Source: Streptomyces fumigatiscleroticus
GTDB lineage: Bacteria > Actinomycetota > Actinomycetes > Streptomycetales > Streptomycetaceae
Direction: 5' to 3'
Assembly: GCF_014647975.1 (NCBI RefSeq)
Contig: NZ_BMQF01000005.1
Location: 186,001-250,000, forward strand
DNA: 64,000 nt
The position numbers and the translations under genes are program-made. Of the stretch, positions 35,499 through 44,100 are shown in pieces. A model generated the notes under the pieces. The model was not told the origin of the DNA and ran no database searches. It worked only from the letters and a program-made list of their open reading frames with translations. Each line of letters starts with the position of its first letter. Within the stretch, counting starts at the first letter, position 1.

Positions 35499-36302
35499 TC
35501 ACGGCTTGCGCGCCACCGCCCCGTAGCCCGGGATGACCCCGTCGTCCTGGCCGGGGACGGGCTCGCCCAGTTCGGGGTGCCACTGGTGGGGCACCTCAAT
35601 GCCGGGTTCGACCAGCTCCAGGCCGTCGAAGAAGCGGGCGAACTCCTCGCGGGAGCGCAGGGCGAGGGTGACGCCCGCGGCCTTGAGCTTCTCGGTGGCC
35701 GACGCGGCCTCCTCGGGGGTGAAGTCGTTGGTGGCGTGGGTGACCATCAGATAGCTGCCGGAGGGCAGTGCGGCCAGCAGTCTGCGGACCAGTTCGTGCG
35801 CGCCGTCCTCGTCGGAGATGAAGTGCAGCAGCGCGATGAGGGACAGCGCGACGGGTTCGCCGAGATCCAGGATCTTCCGCGCGCCCTCCAGGATGGCGTC
35901 CGGGTCGCGGACGTCGGACTGGAGGTACTCGGTCGCTCCTTCGGGCGTGCCGCGCAGCAGGGCGGCCGCGTGGGCCAGCACGATCGGGTCGTTGTCGCAG
36001 TAGACGATGCGCGCGTCGGGCGCGATCTCCTGGGCGACCTGGTGGAGGTTGGGCTCGGTCGGTATACCGGTGCCGATGTCGAGGAACTGCCGTACGCCGT
36101 GCTGGGCCAGCCAGCGGGTGGCCCGGTGCATGAAGGCGCGGTTGACCCGCGCCATCACCGGCACCCTGGGGTCGAGGGTGAGCATCTGCCGGCCCATCTC
36201 CTCGTCGACCGGGTAGTTGTCCTTGCCGCCGAGGTACCAGTCGTACATCCGCGCGGGATGCGGTCTGCTCGTGTCGATCTCGACGTGCTGCTGCCCGGTC
36301 AT
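35499..36302 (-). CDS. DUF574-family (Methyltransf_19) SAM-dependent methyltransferase
   Basis: A 267-residue member of a family greatly expanded in Streptomyces. PHPARMYDWYLGGKDNYPVD is the diagnostic N-terminal motif, and FLDIGTGIPTEPNLHQVA is the SAM-binding loop, with IVYCDNDPIVL the acidic ribose contact. Substrates of the family are unknown. ATG 36302 (MTGQQHVE) has GGAG 6 nt upstream and is preferred over an ATG 12 nt earlier. Upstream lie the DUF397/XRE genes on the same strand. Confidence 0.88.
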   Translation of the reverse strand: MTGQQHVEIDTSRPHPARMYDWYLGGKDNYPVDEEMGRQMLTLDPRVPVMARVNRAFMHRATRWLAQHGVRQFLDIGTGIPTEPNLHQVAQEIAPDARIVYCDNDPIVLAHAAALLRGTPEGATEYLQSDVRDPDAILEGARKILDLGEPVALSLIALLHFISDEDGAHELVRRLLAALPSGSYLMVTHATNDFTPEEAASATEKLKAAGVTLALRSREEFARFFDGLELVEPGIEVPHQWHPELGEPVPGQDDGVIPGYGAVARKP

Positions 36303-36428
36303 GACGGACTCCATAAGAACTCGTCGCGATTGTTGATCAACGTGGTGCCAAAAATAGGAAATGTTTGAGCATCAAGAGGGCGTAGACGATGAAGGGGATG
36401 AAGGGGATGAAGAGAAGGGACAACAAGG

Positions 36429-36704
36429 TCAGGACAGCAGGAAGTCCGCCTCCCCTGCCTTCGCTCCCTCGATGAAGGCCGTCATCTCGTCGGAGGTGTA
36501 GATCAGCGCCGGTCCGTCGGGGTCGGTGGACTGCCGGACGGCGATCCGGCCGTCGGCGAGCTTCATCGCTTCCAGGCAGTTGCCCCCGTTGCCGCCGCTC
36601 CACGGTTTGTGCCAGCCCTCGCTGCCCAGCTCCCGCGCGGGCATGCCGTTGTAGATCCGCTCACTGCGGACCCGCGGCTGGGGGTGGGACTTGGTGCCTT
36701 CCAT
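36429..36704 (-). CDS. DUF397-domain protein
   Basis: A 91-residue protein. WHKPWSGGNGGNCLEAMKL, VAVRQSTDPDGP-like IAVRQSTDPDGPALIYTSDE, and FIEGAKAGEADFL define the DUF397 domain. Its ATG at 36704 abuts the TAA of the upstream XRE gene with no gap, and AAGGAG sits just before that stop, so the two are translationally coupled. XRE-DUF397 pairs are hallmark developmental/secondary-metabolism regulators in streptomycetes, with DUF397 proteins thought to partner the XRE protein. Confidence 0.92.
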   Translation of the reverse strand: MEGTKSHPQPRVRSERIYNGMPARELGSEGWHKPWSGGNGGNCLEAMKLADGRIAVRQSTDPDGPALIYTSDEMTAFIEGAKAGEADFLLS

Positions 36705-37565
36705 TTACAGCTCCTTGCGGAGATCCTGGAGGATCTCCTTCGTGCGATGTGCCGTAGCGGCCTGCGCCGCCATGCGGTCCATGACCTCGAGGTGGGTCGC
36801 CACCTCGGCGCGCGCGTCCAGGTAGACGGCGCCGGTCAGGTACTCGCTGTAGACCATGTCCGGGAGTTCCGGCATGGCGAATCGGAACAGCACGAAGGGC
36901 CCGTACGTGCCGGGGTGCGGCCCGTTGGAGAACGGGGCGACCTGGAGGGTCACGTTGGGCAGCTTCGTGGCGTCGAGCAGTTTGTCGATCTGGGCACGCA
37001 TCACCTCCGGGCCGCCGACGGGGCGGCGCAGCGCGGTCTCGTCCATCACGACCCACAGCCGGGGCGCGTCCTCACGGGTGAGCAGCTTCTGCCTCTGCAT
37101 GCGCAGGGCGACATGACGCTCGATGTCCTCGGGCCGGGTCTGGCCTATGGCTCCCGACCTGAGCACCCCGCGCGCGTAGTCCTCGGTCTGGAGCAGTCCG
37201 GGCACGAAGTGGGGTTCGTAGCTGCGGATGAGGCCGGCCGCACCCTCCAGGCTGACGTACATCGAGAACCAGCCGGGCAGGATGTCGTGGAAACGCTGCC
37301 ACCAGCCGGGCTTGTTGGCCTCCTCGGCGAGCTGGACGAAGGCCTCGATCTCTTCGTCGGAGCTGCCGTAGGCCTTCAGGAGCATCTGGAGATACGGAAT
37401 CCTGAACGCGACCTCGGCCATCTCCATGCGGCGGACGGTGGCGGGCGCCACGCGGAGGATGCGGGCGGCCTCCTCGCGCTTCATCCCCGCACGTTCCCGC
37501 AGGTCCAGCAGGCGCCGACCGAGGACGACCTGGCCGACCGTCGGCGCGGACCGCGGTTCGCTCAC
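36705..37565 (-). CDS. XRE-family regulator with DUF5753 sensor domain
   Basis: A 286-residue regulator. Residues ~10-65 are the helix-turn-helix (VVLGRRLLDLRERAGMKREE; ILRVAPATVRRMEMAE). The rest is the DUF5753 domain, recognised by PHFVPGLLQTEDYARGVL, LWVVMDETALRRPVGG and VTLQVAPFSNGPHPGTYGPF. GTG 37565 is chosen because ggaggtgg lies directly before it and the family starts at this point. It diverges from an HATPase gene across a 201-bp gap, completing the familiar XRE / DUF397 / anti-sigma-like ATPase trio. Confidence 0.9.
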   Translation of the reverse strand: MSEPRSAPTVGQVVLGRRLLDLRERAGMKREEAARILRVAPATVRRMEMAEVAFRIPYLQMLLKAYGSSDEEIEAFVQLAEEANKPGWWQRFHDILPGWFSMYVSLEGAAGLIRSYEPHFVPGLLQTEDYARGVLRSGAIGQTRPEDIERHVALRMQRQKLLTREDAPRLWVVMDETALRRPVGGPEVMRAQIDKLLDATKLPNVTLQVAPFSNGPHPGTYGPFVLFRFAMPELPDMVYSEYLTGAVYLDARAEVATHLEVMDRMAAQAATAHRTKEILQDLRKEL

Positions 37566-37766
37566 GCTCCACCTCCACAGAAGAAACCTGACAGCCCGGC
37601 GGCGCCATTCGAAGATCTTTTCGAAAGCCCGGGCAGACCTTCGGTGATCCCAACTGGCGCCGCTCAACATGCTGTTGCGAGCAGTGTGCCACGCCCGTCC
37701 AGACAGTCACACAGCACTCTGCAATTTTCAGAGTGAGTCTTGCCAAGTGTTCCCGGCGGGGCGATA

Positions 37767-38516
37767 GTGGCAAGCGTGATTCCGTCCGCGCCCTTAGGAA
37801 CAGACGCCGCGGGCCGCCTCGGCCCCGGTGCCGCCACGGAAGCCCCCTCCTGGGCGGCTGCCGAGCGCCGGTTCCGCTTCGAACTGGCCGCGCATCCGGG
37901 CTCCCCCGCACAGGCCAGACGCCTGGCCCGAGCCCGGCTGAGCGGCTGGTCGGTGTGCGAGGACACCTGCGACACCGCGGCCCTGGTGATCACCGAGCTG
38001 GTCACCAACGCGATCATGCACACCGCCAGCAGGCACATCGTGTGCGAACTGCTCGACGGTGCCGACCTGGTTCGCATAGCCGTGCGGGACGAGGGCTGCG
38101 CGCCGGGCGGACCGCATCCGCCGGCCCCGCAGCGAGCGGAGGAGGAGCACGGCAGAGGACTGCTTCTCGTCGACGCCCTGTGCCACGCCTGGGGAGCCCA
38201 GGAGCACGGTCCCGGCCTGCTGGTCTGGGCCGAGCTGCCGCGCCGGACCGGCTTCCCCGCCGATCCGGCACAGCCCTGCGGCGACCTGGACGTCGATCCG
38301 GCGCAGCCCTGCGGCGACCTGGGCCTCGACCCGGCACAGCCGCGCGGCGACCTCGGTCTCGACCCGGCACAGCCACGCGGCGACCTCGGTCTCGACCCGG
38401 CACAGCCACGCGGTGATCTCGGCTGGGGCGCCCGCCCGAAGCCGGGCACGACCGACGGCTCGCGGAGCGAGGACGAGGCGGAGGCACGGCGGCGAACGGG
38501 GGGCGAATGGGTGTGA
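37767..38516 (+). CDS. HATPase (RsbW-like anti-sigma) protein with C-terminal 11-residue repeats
   Basis: A ~249-residue protein. The middle is an ATP-binding GHKL domain of the anti-sigma type: ALVITELVTNAIMHTASRHI (N box), VRIAVRDEGCAP (G1), EEHGRGLLLVDALCHAWGA (G2). Such small kinases regulate sigma factors or anti-anti-sigma proteins. After residue ~165 come five tandem copies of an 11-residue unit DPAQPxGDLGL, then an acidic tail. Start is uncertain: GTG 37767, GTG 37776 or an upstream TTG at 37740. It belongs with the divergent XRE/DUF397 genes. Confidence 0.78.
   Translation: MASVIPSAPLGTDAAGRLGPGAATEAPSWAAAERRFRFELAAHPGSPAQARRLARARLSGWSVCEDTCDTAALVITELVTNAIMHTASRHIVCELLDGADLVRIAVRDEGCAPGGPHPPAPQRAEEEHGRGLLLVDALCHAWGAQEHGPGLLVWAELPRRTGFPADPAQPCGDLDVDPAQPCGDLGLDPAQPRGDLGLDPAQPRGDLGLDPAQPRGDLGWGARPKPGTTDGSRSEDEAEARRRTGGEWV
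38262..38426 (+). repeat. In-frame 33-bp coding minisatellite, five units
   Basis: Five consecutive 33-bp units starting gatccggcacagcc encode DPAQPxGDLGL inside the HATPase gene. Units 3, 4 and 5 are near-identical, units 1 and 2 more diverged, so recent copying is at the 3' side. A change of unit number keeps the reading frame. Confidence 0.92.
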
Positions 38517-38947
38517 GGGCTGGCTCCGGCGGCCGGGCGATCAGCCTGGACACGCTGGTACGGGTGCAGCGCGGGCTGAACCGCGGGGGCGCACCCAGGC
38601 GCCTGCCGGTGCCGGACGGCATGACCGCCCCGCTGGGCTGCGACGCGGTGGCGGTCCCCGCCCACTACGGCCCTCTGGTGATGCCCCGGCTGCCACGTGT
38701 GGGGTGCGTCTACGCCGACGCGGCGCACTGGTGGTGGATCGTGCCGTCCGACTCCGACTACGCACTGGACTGGCCCGCGCCCGCGCGGTACGCCAGTGGT
38801 GCCGTCGTCCCGGACACGCCGGACGTCCCCGGCCTGATCCACCGCCCCGACGGCACCCTCCCCTACACTCCGCCGATCCCCCTGTACCTGGCGCTGTGCC
38901 GGCTCACGGGGACGACTCCCGCGTGGTCGCGGCCGGTGAGCGCCTGA
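38507..38947 (+). CDS. Conserved hypothetical protein next to the HATPase
   Basis: A 146-residue protein with no domain I recognise. Features: WWWIVPSDSDYALDWPAPA in the middle, VRVQRGLNRGGAPRRLP at the N-terminus, and a C-terminal LYLALCRLTGTTP. No signal peptide or clear helix is visible. It overlaps the end of the HATPase gene by 10 nt from ATG 38507, or by 4 nt if GTG 38513 is used, so it is translated with it. Streptomyces HATPase genes often carry such a small partner; its role is unknown. Confidence 0.7.
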   Translation: MGVRAGSGGRAISLDTLVRVQRGLNRGGAPRRLPVPDGMTAPLGCDAVAVPAHYGPLVMPRLPRVGCVYADAAHWWWIVPSDSDYALDWPAPARYASGAVVPDTPDVPGLIHRPDGTLPYTPPIPLYLALCRLTGTTPAWSRPVSA

Positions 38948-39054
38948 GCGCTCCGCCGGAGGTGAGGTCCGGTGCGTTCACCCGCGGGGCCCGTCGTGGC
39001 TGGTCGGCGCGGTTCCCCGCGCCTCTTCAGCCGGCACCGGCACCGCTTTGTCCG

Positions 39055-39165
39055 CGTCCCGCCGTGCCCCCGGTCCCCGTCCCGCCGCGCCCCCGGTCCT
39101 CGTCCCGCCGTTCCCCCGGTCCCCGTCCCGCCGTTCCCCCGGTCCCCGTCCGGCCGTTCCCCCCG
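39055..39165. repeat. 23-bp minisatellite upstream of the ABC exporter
   Basis: Five units of cgtcccgccgttcccccggt plus ccc start at 39055, 39078, 39101, 39124 and 39147. They sit in the 330-bp gene-free stretch 38948-39277, which otherwise holds nothing recognisable. Confidence 0.88.
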
Positions 39166-39277
39166 CCCCGTCCACCGGGTGCGCGCCCGCGCACTCCGGG
39201 CGGCCCCGACTGCGCCCTGCCCGGCGGGTGTCCGCCCCGCCATAGTGACCGTTCGTCCACGATCGGGGGAGGCGGCG

Positions 39278-41245
39278 GTGGGGATGAAGCGGCGCTCGGG
39301 CGGCCGGACGAAGAGGGGTGACGCGGACTCACCGGACGTGTCGGAGTCGGAGCAGCTGCTGTTCGGGGGCCCCCTGCGCTACGACATGGGCTGGAACCAG
39401 CACTCCGACGCGTTCCTGGAGCTGAACCTCCGGGCCATGGTCACCCGGCTGCCGTCCCTGCTCGCCTCCAGTCTGCGGCTGGCCCGCCAGGCCGACCGGC
39501 GGGCGGCGCGCACGGTGCTGGCCGCCGAGGCGGTCCGGGGCGCGGCCCAGGCGGTGAGTCTGCTGGCGGTCAACAGCGCGCTGGGCCGGCTGCTGGCCGG
39601 CGGCCCGATCGAGGAGCGGCTGCGCCAAGCCGTGCCCGCGCTGGTCACCGTGGCCGCCGTGACACTGGTGGCGGCGCTGCTGCGGGCCGCGACCACCTAC
39701 GCCACCGGGCGTCTTGAGCCCAAGGTGGAGCGGGTGGCGACCGAGCTGTATCTGGAGCGGGCCGCCTCCGTGGAGCTGGCCGCGATCGAGGACCACGCCT
39801 TCCACAAGCTGCTGGACACCGCCCAGTACGGCGCCTCCTCCGCCCGCCGCATGATCATGTACGGCACGCGCGTGGTGAACGCGGTGATCTCACTGGTCGC
39901 GGCGGCGGGCGTGCTGACCGTGCTGCACCCGGTGCTGCTGCCGCTGCTGGCGACGATGACGCTGCCCAGCGCGTGGAGCGCCCTGACCAACGCCCGGCGC
40001 CGCTACGAGTCCTTCCACACCTGGGTGCAGCACGCCCGCGCCGGCCATCTGATCAGCGGTCTGCTGACCGAGCCCGCGGCGGCGCCGGAGATCCGCGTGC
40101 ACGGCGTGGGCCCGTTCCTGCTGCGCCACTTCCGCGCGATGTCGGAGACGGCGGAGGCGGAGCAGGCCCGGCTGGCCCGGCTGGCCGCCCGCACCGGGCT
40201 CTTCGCGGCGGCCTGGACCGGCCTGGCGACGGTGGCGACGTACGCGACGCTGGGCGGTCTGCTGCTGGCCGGGGCGATGGCCCTGTCGGTGGCGGGCACG
40301 GCGGTGATCGCGATCCGTACCGGTTCGGCGAGCCTGGAGACCCTCGTCCTGGAGGTCAACCAGCTGCACGAGGAGGCCCTCTTCGTCGGAGACCTGGAAC
40401 GGCTGTACACCGAGGCGGCCGGGCGTGCCATCCCGGTCGGCGGCCGGCCGCTGCCGGAGCGTCCGCGCGAGATCCGCTTCGAGCACGTCACCTTCCGCTA
40501 CCCGGGCGACTCGCAGCGTCCCGCCCTGGACGACGTCACGCTCACCCTCCCCCTCGGCCGCATCATCGCCCTCGTCGGGGAGAACGGCTCGGGCAAGACG
40601 ACCCTGGTCAAGCTGCTTGCCGGTCTCTACACCCCGGACAGCGGCCGGATCCTGTGGGACGGCGTGGACGCGGCGACGGCGGACCGGCGGGGGCTGGCCG
40701 AACGGATCGCCATGGTGGCGCAGGACTTCAAGCGCTGGCCGTTCACGGCGCGCGTCAACATCGCGGTGGGCCGTTCCTCGGCGCCCCTGAGCGAGGACCG
40801 GCTGGCGGACGCGATCGCCGAGGCCGGGGCCGAGGAGGTGGTCGCGGATCTGCCGCGCGGTCTGGACACCCTGCTGGCCCGCGACTTCAGCGGCGGGCAC
40901 GAGCTGTCCGGTGGCCAGTGGCAGCGGCTCGGGATCGCCCGGGCCGCATACCGGCGGGGCCGCATCCTCATCGTGGACGAGCCGACGGCGGCCCTGGACG
41001 CCCGGGCCGAGCTGGAGGTCTTCGAGAAGATCCGCGCCCTGGCCGACAGCGGCCAGACCGTCGTTCTCATCACCCACCGGCTGGCGTCCGTGCGCCACGC
41101 GGACCTGGTGCACGTACTGGACCAGGGGCGGCTGGTGGAGACCGGAACGCCGGACGAACTGCTCGCGACCGGCGGCGTCTACGCGGAGCTGTACTCCCTT
41201 CAGGCGGAACAGTTCACGAAGGTGCCCGCTCCCAAGGCGGGCTGA
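39278..41245 (+). CDS. ABC exporter half-transporter (fused TMD-NBD)
   Basis: A 655-residue type-1 ABC exporter subunit. The membrane domain spans about residues 65-350. The ATPase domain follows: Walker A GENGSGKTT (~432-440), signature ELSGGQWQRLGIARA (~543), Walker B ILIVDEPTAALD (~564), and H-loop LITHRLASVRHAD. It would work as a homodimer, and no partner gene is adjacent. Substrate unknown. GTG 39278 is preferred over ATG 39284 because gggggagg lies 5 nt upstream of the GTG. Confidence 0.88.
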   Translation: MGMKRRSGGRTKRGDADSPDVSESEQLLFGGPLRYDMGWNQHSDAFLELNLRAMVTRLPSLLASSLRLARQADRRAARTVLAAEAVRGAAQAVSLLAVNSALGRLLAGGPIEERLRQAVPALVTVAAVTLVAALLRAATTYATGRLEPKVERVATELYLERAASVELAAIEDHAFHKLLDTAQYGASSARRMIMYGTRVVNAVISLVAAAGVLTVLHPVLLPLLATMTLPSAWSALTNARRRYESFHTWVQHARAGHLISGLLTEPAAAPEIRVHGVGPFLLRHFRAMSETAEAEQARLARLAARTGLFAAAWTGLATVATYATLGGLLLAGAMALSVAGTAVIAIRTGSASLETLVLEVNQLHEEALFVGDLERLYTEAAGRAIPVGGRPLPERPREIRFEHVTFRYPGDSQRPALDDVTLTLPLGRIIALVGENGSGKTTLVKLLAGLYTPDSGRILWDGVDAATADRRGLAERIAMVAQDFKRWPFTARVNIAVGRSSAPLSEDRLADAIAEAGAEEVVADLPRGLDTLLARDFSGGHELSGGQWQRLGIARAAYRRGRILIVDEPTAALDARAELEVFEKIRALADSGQTVVLITHRLASVRHADLVHVLDQGRLVETGTPDELLATGGVYAELYSLQAEQFTKVPAPKAG

Positions 41246-41285
41246 CCCGGCGCCGGCCGGCCGATCCGGTGACCGGCCCGGCGGC

Positions 41286-41471
41286 TCAGGCGGCGGCGCC
41301 CCCGGCGCCGTCGCCGCCCCGCACGATCACCAGGAACATGTCCGTCGCGAGATCCATGACGACCTCCGCGGGCAGGCCCTCCAGACGCCGCGCATGCGCG
41401 AACTCCTCCGCCGGCCACGACCCGCGCGGTCCGCCGGCGGGGAAGCTCTCGAGCACCGTTCGCCCGTTCAC
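41286..41471 (-). CDS. Small hypothetical protein (61 aa)
   Basis: A short gene supported mainly by its start: GGAGG lies 6 nt before GTG 41471 on the minus strand. The product (VNGRTVLESFPAGGPRGSWP, ending IVRGGDGAGGAAA) has a central EFAHARRLEGLPAEVVMDLA region that could form a helix. No known domain. It lies directly convergent to the ABC exporter. The upstream sequence 41472-41625 is relatively AT-rich, consistent with a promoter. Confidence 0.5.
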   Translation of the reverse strand: MNGRTVLESFPAGGPRGSWPAEEFAHARRLEGLPAEVVMDLATDMFLVIVRGGDGAGGAAA

Positions 41472-41625
41472 CCTGCACCTCCATGTAGCGCTGACTCGTA
41501 GAGTTAAACGCCAACCATGGGGTAGTCGACCCGGGTAGTAACGGTACTGAGACGTAGTTGACACTCGTTCACCCCGGCGTGTGAGTGAGGTCACGTCCCA
41601 TTGGACCAATCAGTGACGTTCCGTG

Positions 41626-42315
41626 TCAGTCATCGTACTCGTCGTGGTAGCGGATGCGCTCACTTCCCGCAGGGGCCCCGAGAGCCGACGCGCGTCCCAG
41701 GGGTTTCTCCCACTCCTCCTGCCGGCCCAGCGCGGTCAGGTCGAGCAGGCTGGTGGTCGAGCCGAGCCCGTCCAGCCCCCGCTCGTAGGTCGAGTAGGTG
41801 TGGAAGATCCGGTCGTGGTCGCGCAGGAAGCAGCTCAGCCCGGGCCGCTCGACGGTCTCCCCCTCGTGCTCCAGCGTCACGCCGAAGTCGGTGTTGAAGT
41901 CGCTGACGAAGGAGGAGTACCAGGGCAGCGTCCAGCCCATCCGCGCCTTGAACGGCAGGATCTTGGGGTACGGCGCCCGGGAGACGGCCGCGAAAGAGGT
42001 GCCGCGGGCCTTCAGATGCGCCAGGTGCCCGATCTGGTCGAGGAAGGCCGAGCAGCTGCGGCAGCCGGCGTCCCACTCGGGGGCGAACATGAAGTGATAG
42101 ACGATCAGCTGGTGCCGCCCCTCGAACAGGTCGGCCAGCGTGGCCTTGCCGTCGCCGCCCTCGAAGAAGTACTCCTTGTCGACCGCGACCATGGGCAGCC
42201 TGCGCCGCTCGGCGTTGAGCGCGTCACGCGCGCGCGTGACCGCCTTCTCCTTGAGCAGCAACGCCTCACGTGCCGCGCGCCACTCCTCGCGCGAGACGAT
42301 CTCCGGAAGCGACAT
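41626..42315 (-). CDS. DUF899 thioredoxin-like protein
   Basis: A 229-residue DUF899 protein. It has the thioredoxin-like layout of the family: EKAVTRARDALNAERRRLPM, YFFEGGDGKATLADLFEGRH, FMFAPEWDAGCRSCSAFLDQ with a CxxC that may be redox-active, and SSFVSDFNTDFGV. The substrate is unknown. ATG 42315 follows an aggaggag ribosome-binding site. The gene is monocistronic between the small gene and the deaminase. Confidence 0.9.
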   Translation of the reverse strand: MSLPEIVSREEWRAAREALLLKEKAVTRARDALNAERRRLPMVAVDKEYFFEGGDGKATLADLFEGRHQLIVYHFMFAPEWDAGCRSCSAFLDQIGHLAHLKARGTSFAAVSRAPYPKILPFKARMGWTLPWYSSFVSDFNTDFGVTLEHEGETVERPGLSCFLRDHDRIFHTYSTYERGLDGLGSTTSLLDLTALGRQEEWEKPLGRASALGAPAGSERIRYHDEYDD

Positions 42316-42428
42316 GGGCTCCTCCTGTACGACGGTCCGTCCGGGGTGGTGACCGGCGCCGGGCACGGAACTCATCGCTGCCCCGGCAAGATTTTTCCGC
42401 GTGCGTCGGAAGGCCGCGTGAGAGGTGA

Positions 42429-43808
42429 TCAGGTGTCGTACCGCTGGATGCGCCTGCCGTGGCCGCGGTCGAGGAGCGCGGGCAGCCGCTCCCCCAGCTC
42501 CTGTACCACCGCGGGCACGTCGACGGGCAGCAGTTCCCGGTCCCGCATCAGGATCCGGCCGTCGACGATCGTCGTACGGACGTCGCCCGCGCGGGCGCTG
42601 TGCACCAGGGTGGCGGCGAGATCGTGGACGGGCTGGGTGTGCGGGCCGGTGAGGTCGACCAGGACGAGGTCGGCCCGCCGGCCGGGCGCGATGCCGCCGA
42701 GCTGCTCGCCGAGGCCCACCGCGCGGGCGCTCTGCACCGTGGCGTGGTGCAGTGCCTGCCGGGACGTGAGCCAGCGGGGGTCGCCCTCGGTGGACTTCTG
42801 GATCAGGGAGGTGAGCGCCATGGACTCCCACACGTCGAGCGAGTTGTTGGAGGCGGCGCCGTCCGTGGCGAGTCCGACGGGGATGCCGATCTCCCTGAGG
42901 GCGCGCACGGGCGTGGTGGTGGGCCAGGCGAACTTCAGATAGCCGCGGGGTGCGGTGGCCACGGCCGTACGGCCGCCCGCCCGGCGCAGGACGGGCAGGT
43001 CCCGTTCGACGATGCCGGTGCCGTGCGCGATCAGGACGTCCGTGTCGAGGATGCCGGTGCGTGCCAGCACCTCGATCGGTGTGACGCCGTGCCGGGCGAG
43101 GCTGGTCTCGGTCTGGTCGCGGTTCTCGGCGGCGTGCAGGTGCACGGGCAGCCCGTGCTCGCGGGCGAGCTCCGCGGTGGCGGCGAGGTCGGCGTCGTCC
43201 ACGGTGTAGGGGGCGTGCGGGGCGAGGGCGGTGGTGATACGGCCCCCGGCGGACCCGCGGTGCCGCAGCGCGAACTCCAGGGACCTCTCCCGTCCCTCGG
43301 CGCCCTGCGAGGAGAAGAACGCCTCGCCCAGATGGGCCCGCATTCCGCACTCGGCGACCACGGCGGCGACCGCGTCCATGGCGAAGTAGTGGTCCGCGAA
43401 GCAGGTCACGCCGGCCCGGATCATCTCGGCGCAGGCGAGCCGGGCGCCCAGTTCGACGTCCCGCGCGGTGAGGTTGGACTCGACGGGCCAGACGACGTCG
43501 TTGAACCACTTCTCGGTGGGCAGGTCCTCGGCCAGCCCGCGCAGCGCGGCCATCGGCGCGTGCGTGTGGCAGTTGATCAGCCCGGGCAGGGCGACCTGGC
43601 CGCGTGCGTCGAGACGTTCCGCGGCGTCGAGCGCCTCCGCCTCCGCCGCCGTCGTCACGGCCTCGACGGCTCCGTCGCGTACGACGACGGCCGCGTCCTC
43701 GCGGAACCCGATCCGCTCCTCGGCGTCGTGCACGAGCACGGTGCACCCGGTGACGACGAGATCGGCGCGGGAGGCGGCGCGAGGGGCGGCGGCACGGGAG
43801 CGCGTCAT
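42429..43808 (-). CDS. Amidohydrolase, SAH/MTA deaminase-like (TRZ/ATZ family)
   Basis: A 459-residue metal-dependent hydrolase. LPGLINCHTHAPMAALRGLA holds the HxH metal ligands, LPVHLHAAENRDQTE a further His and the Glu, and GLATDGAASNNSLDVWESMA the metal-ligand Asp. This pattern is that of S-adenosylhomocysteine / 5'-methylthioadenosine deaminases and related guanine- or atrazine-type enzymes. The substrate is most likely an adenine nucleoside, but family members vary. ATG 43808 gives MTRSRAAAPRAASRADL; no strong ribosome-binding site is visible. Confidence 0.86.
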   Translation of the reverse strand: MTRSRAAAPRAASRADLVVTGCTVLVHDAEERIGFREDAAVVVRDGAVEAVTTAAEAEALDAAERLDARGQVALPGLINCHTHAPMAALRGLAEDLPTEKWFNDVVWPVESNLTARDVELGARLACAEMIRAGVTCFADHYFAMDAVAAVVAECGMRAHLGEAFFSSQGAEGRERSLEFALRHRGSAGGRITTALAPHAPYTVDDADLAATAELAREHGLPVHLHAAENRDQTETSLARHGVTPIEVLARTGILDTDVLIAHGTGIVERDLPVLRRAGGRTAVATAPRGYLKFAWPTTTPVRALREIGIPVGLATDGAASNNSLDVWESMALTSLIQKSTEGDPRWLTSRQALHHATVQSARAVGLGEQLGGIAPGRRADLVLVDLTGPHTQPVHDLAATLVHSARAGDVRTTIVDGRILMRDRELLPVDVPAVVQELGERLPALLDRGHGRRIQRYDT

Positions 43809-43932
43809 CACGCCAACGTACGACGCCGCGCCCGGGGCGCGGGGGCCGAACCGCACATCCGGCACGAGGCCCGAACCGCACCTCCCGCGCGGAGGCCGAA
43901 CCACGAACTCCACATCCGGCGCGGGGTGGCCC

Positions 43933-44100
43933 CGGACTGTCCGGCAAGGAGCGGCCCGGACTGTCCGGCGAGGAGCGGCCCGGACTGTCCGGCGAGGGGC
44001 AGACCGGGCTATCCGGCGAGGAGCGGACCAGGCTGTCCGGCAAGGAGCGGCCCGGACTGTCCGGCGAGGGGCAGACCGGGCTATCCGGCGAGGGGCAGAC
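43933..44100. repeat. 24-bp minisatellite, seven units, overlapping the FUSC stop
   Basis: Exact 24-bp period at 43933, 43957, 43981, 44005, 44029, 44053 and 44077. Units alternate between cggactgtccggcgaggagc-type and cgggctatccggcgaggggc-type. The last unit contains, on the minus strand, the final eight codons (PGLPLAG plus TAG) of the FUSC gene. The rest fills the gap to the deaminase start at 43808. Confidence 0.92.

Noticed and set aside
43933..44100. Possible CRISPR array
   Set aside because: Units are contiguous with a 24-bp period and no spacers; no cas genes are nearby. The same holds for the arrays at 26503, 39055 and 47091.
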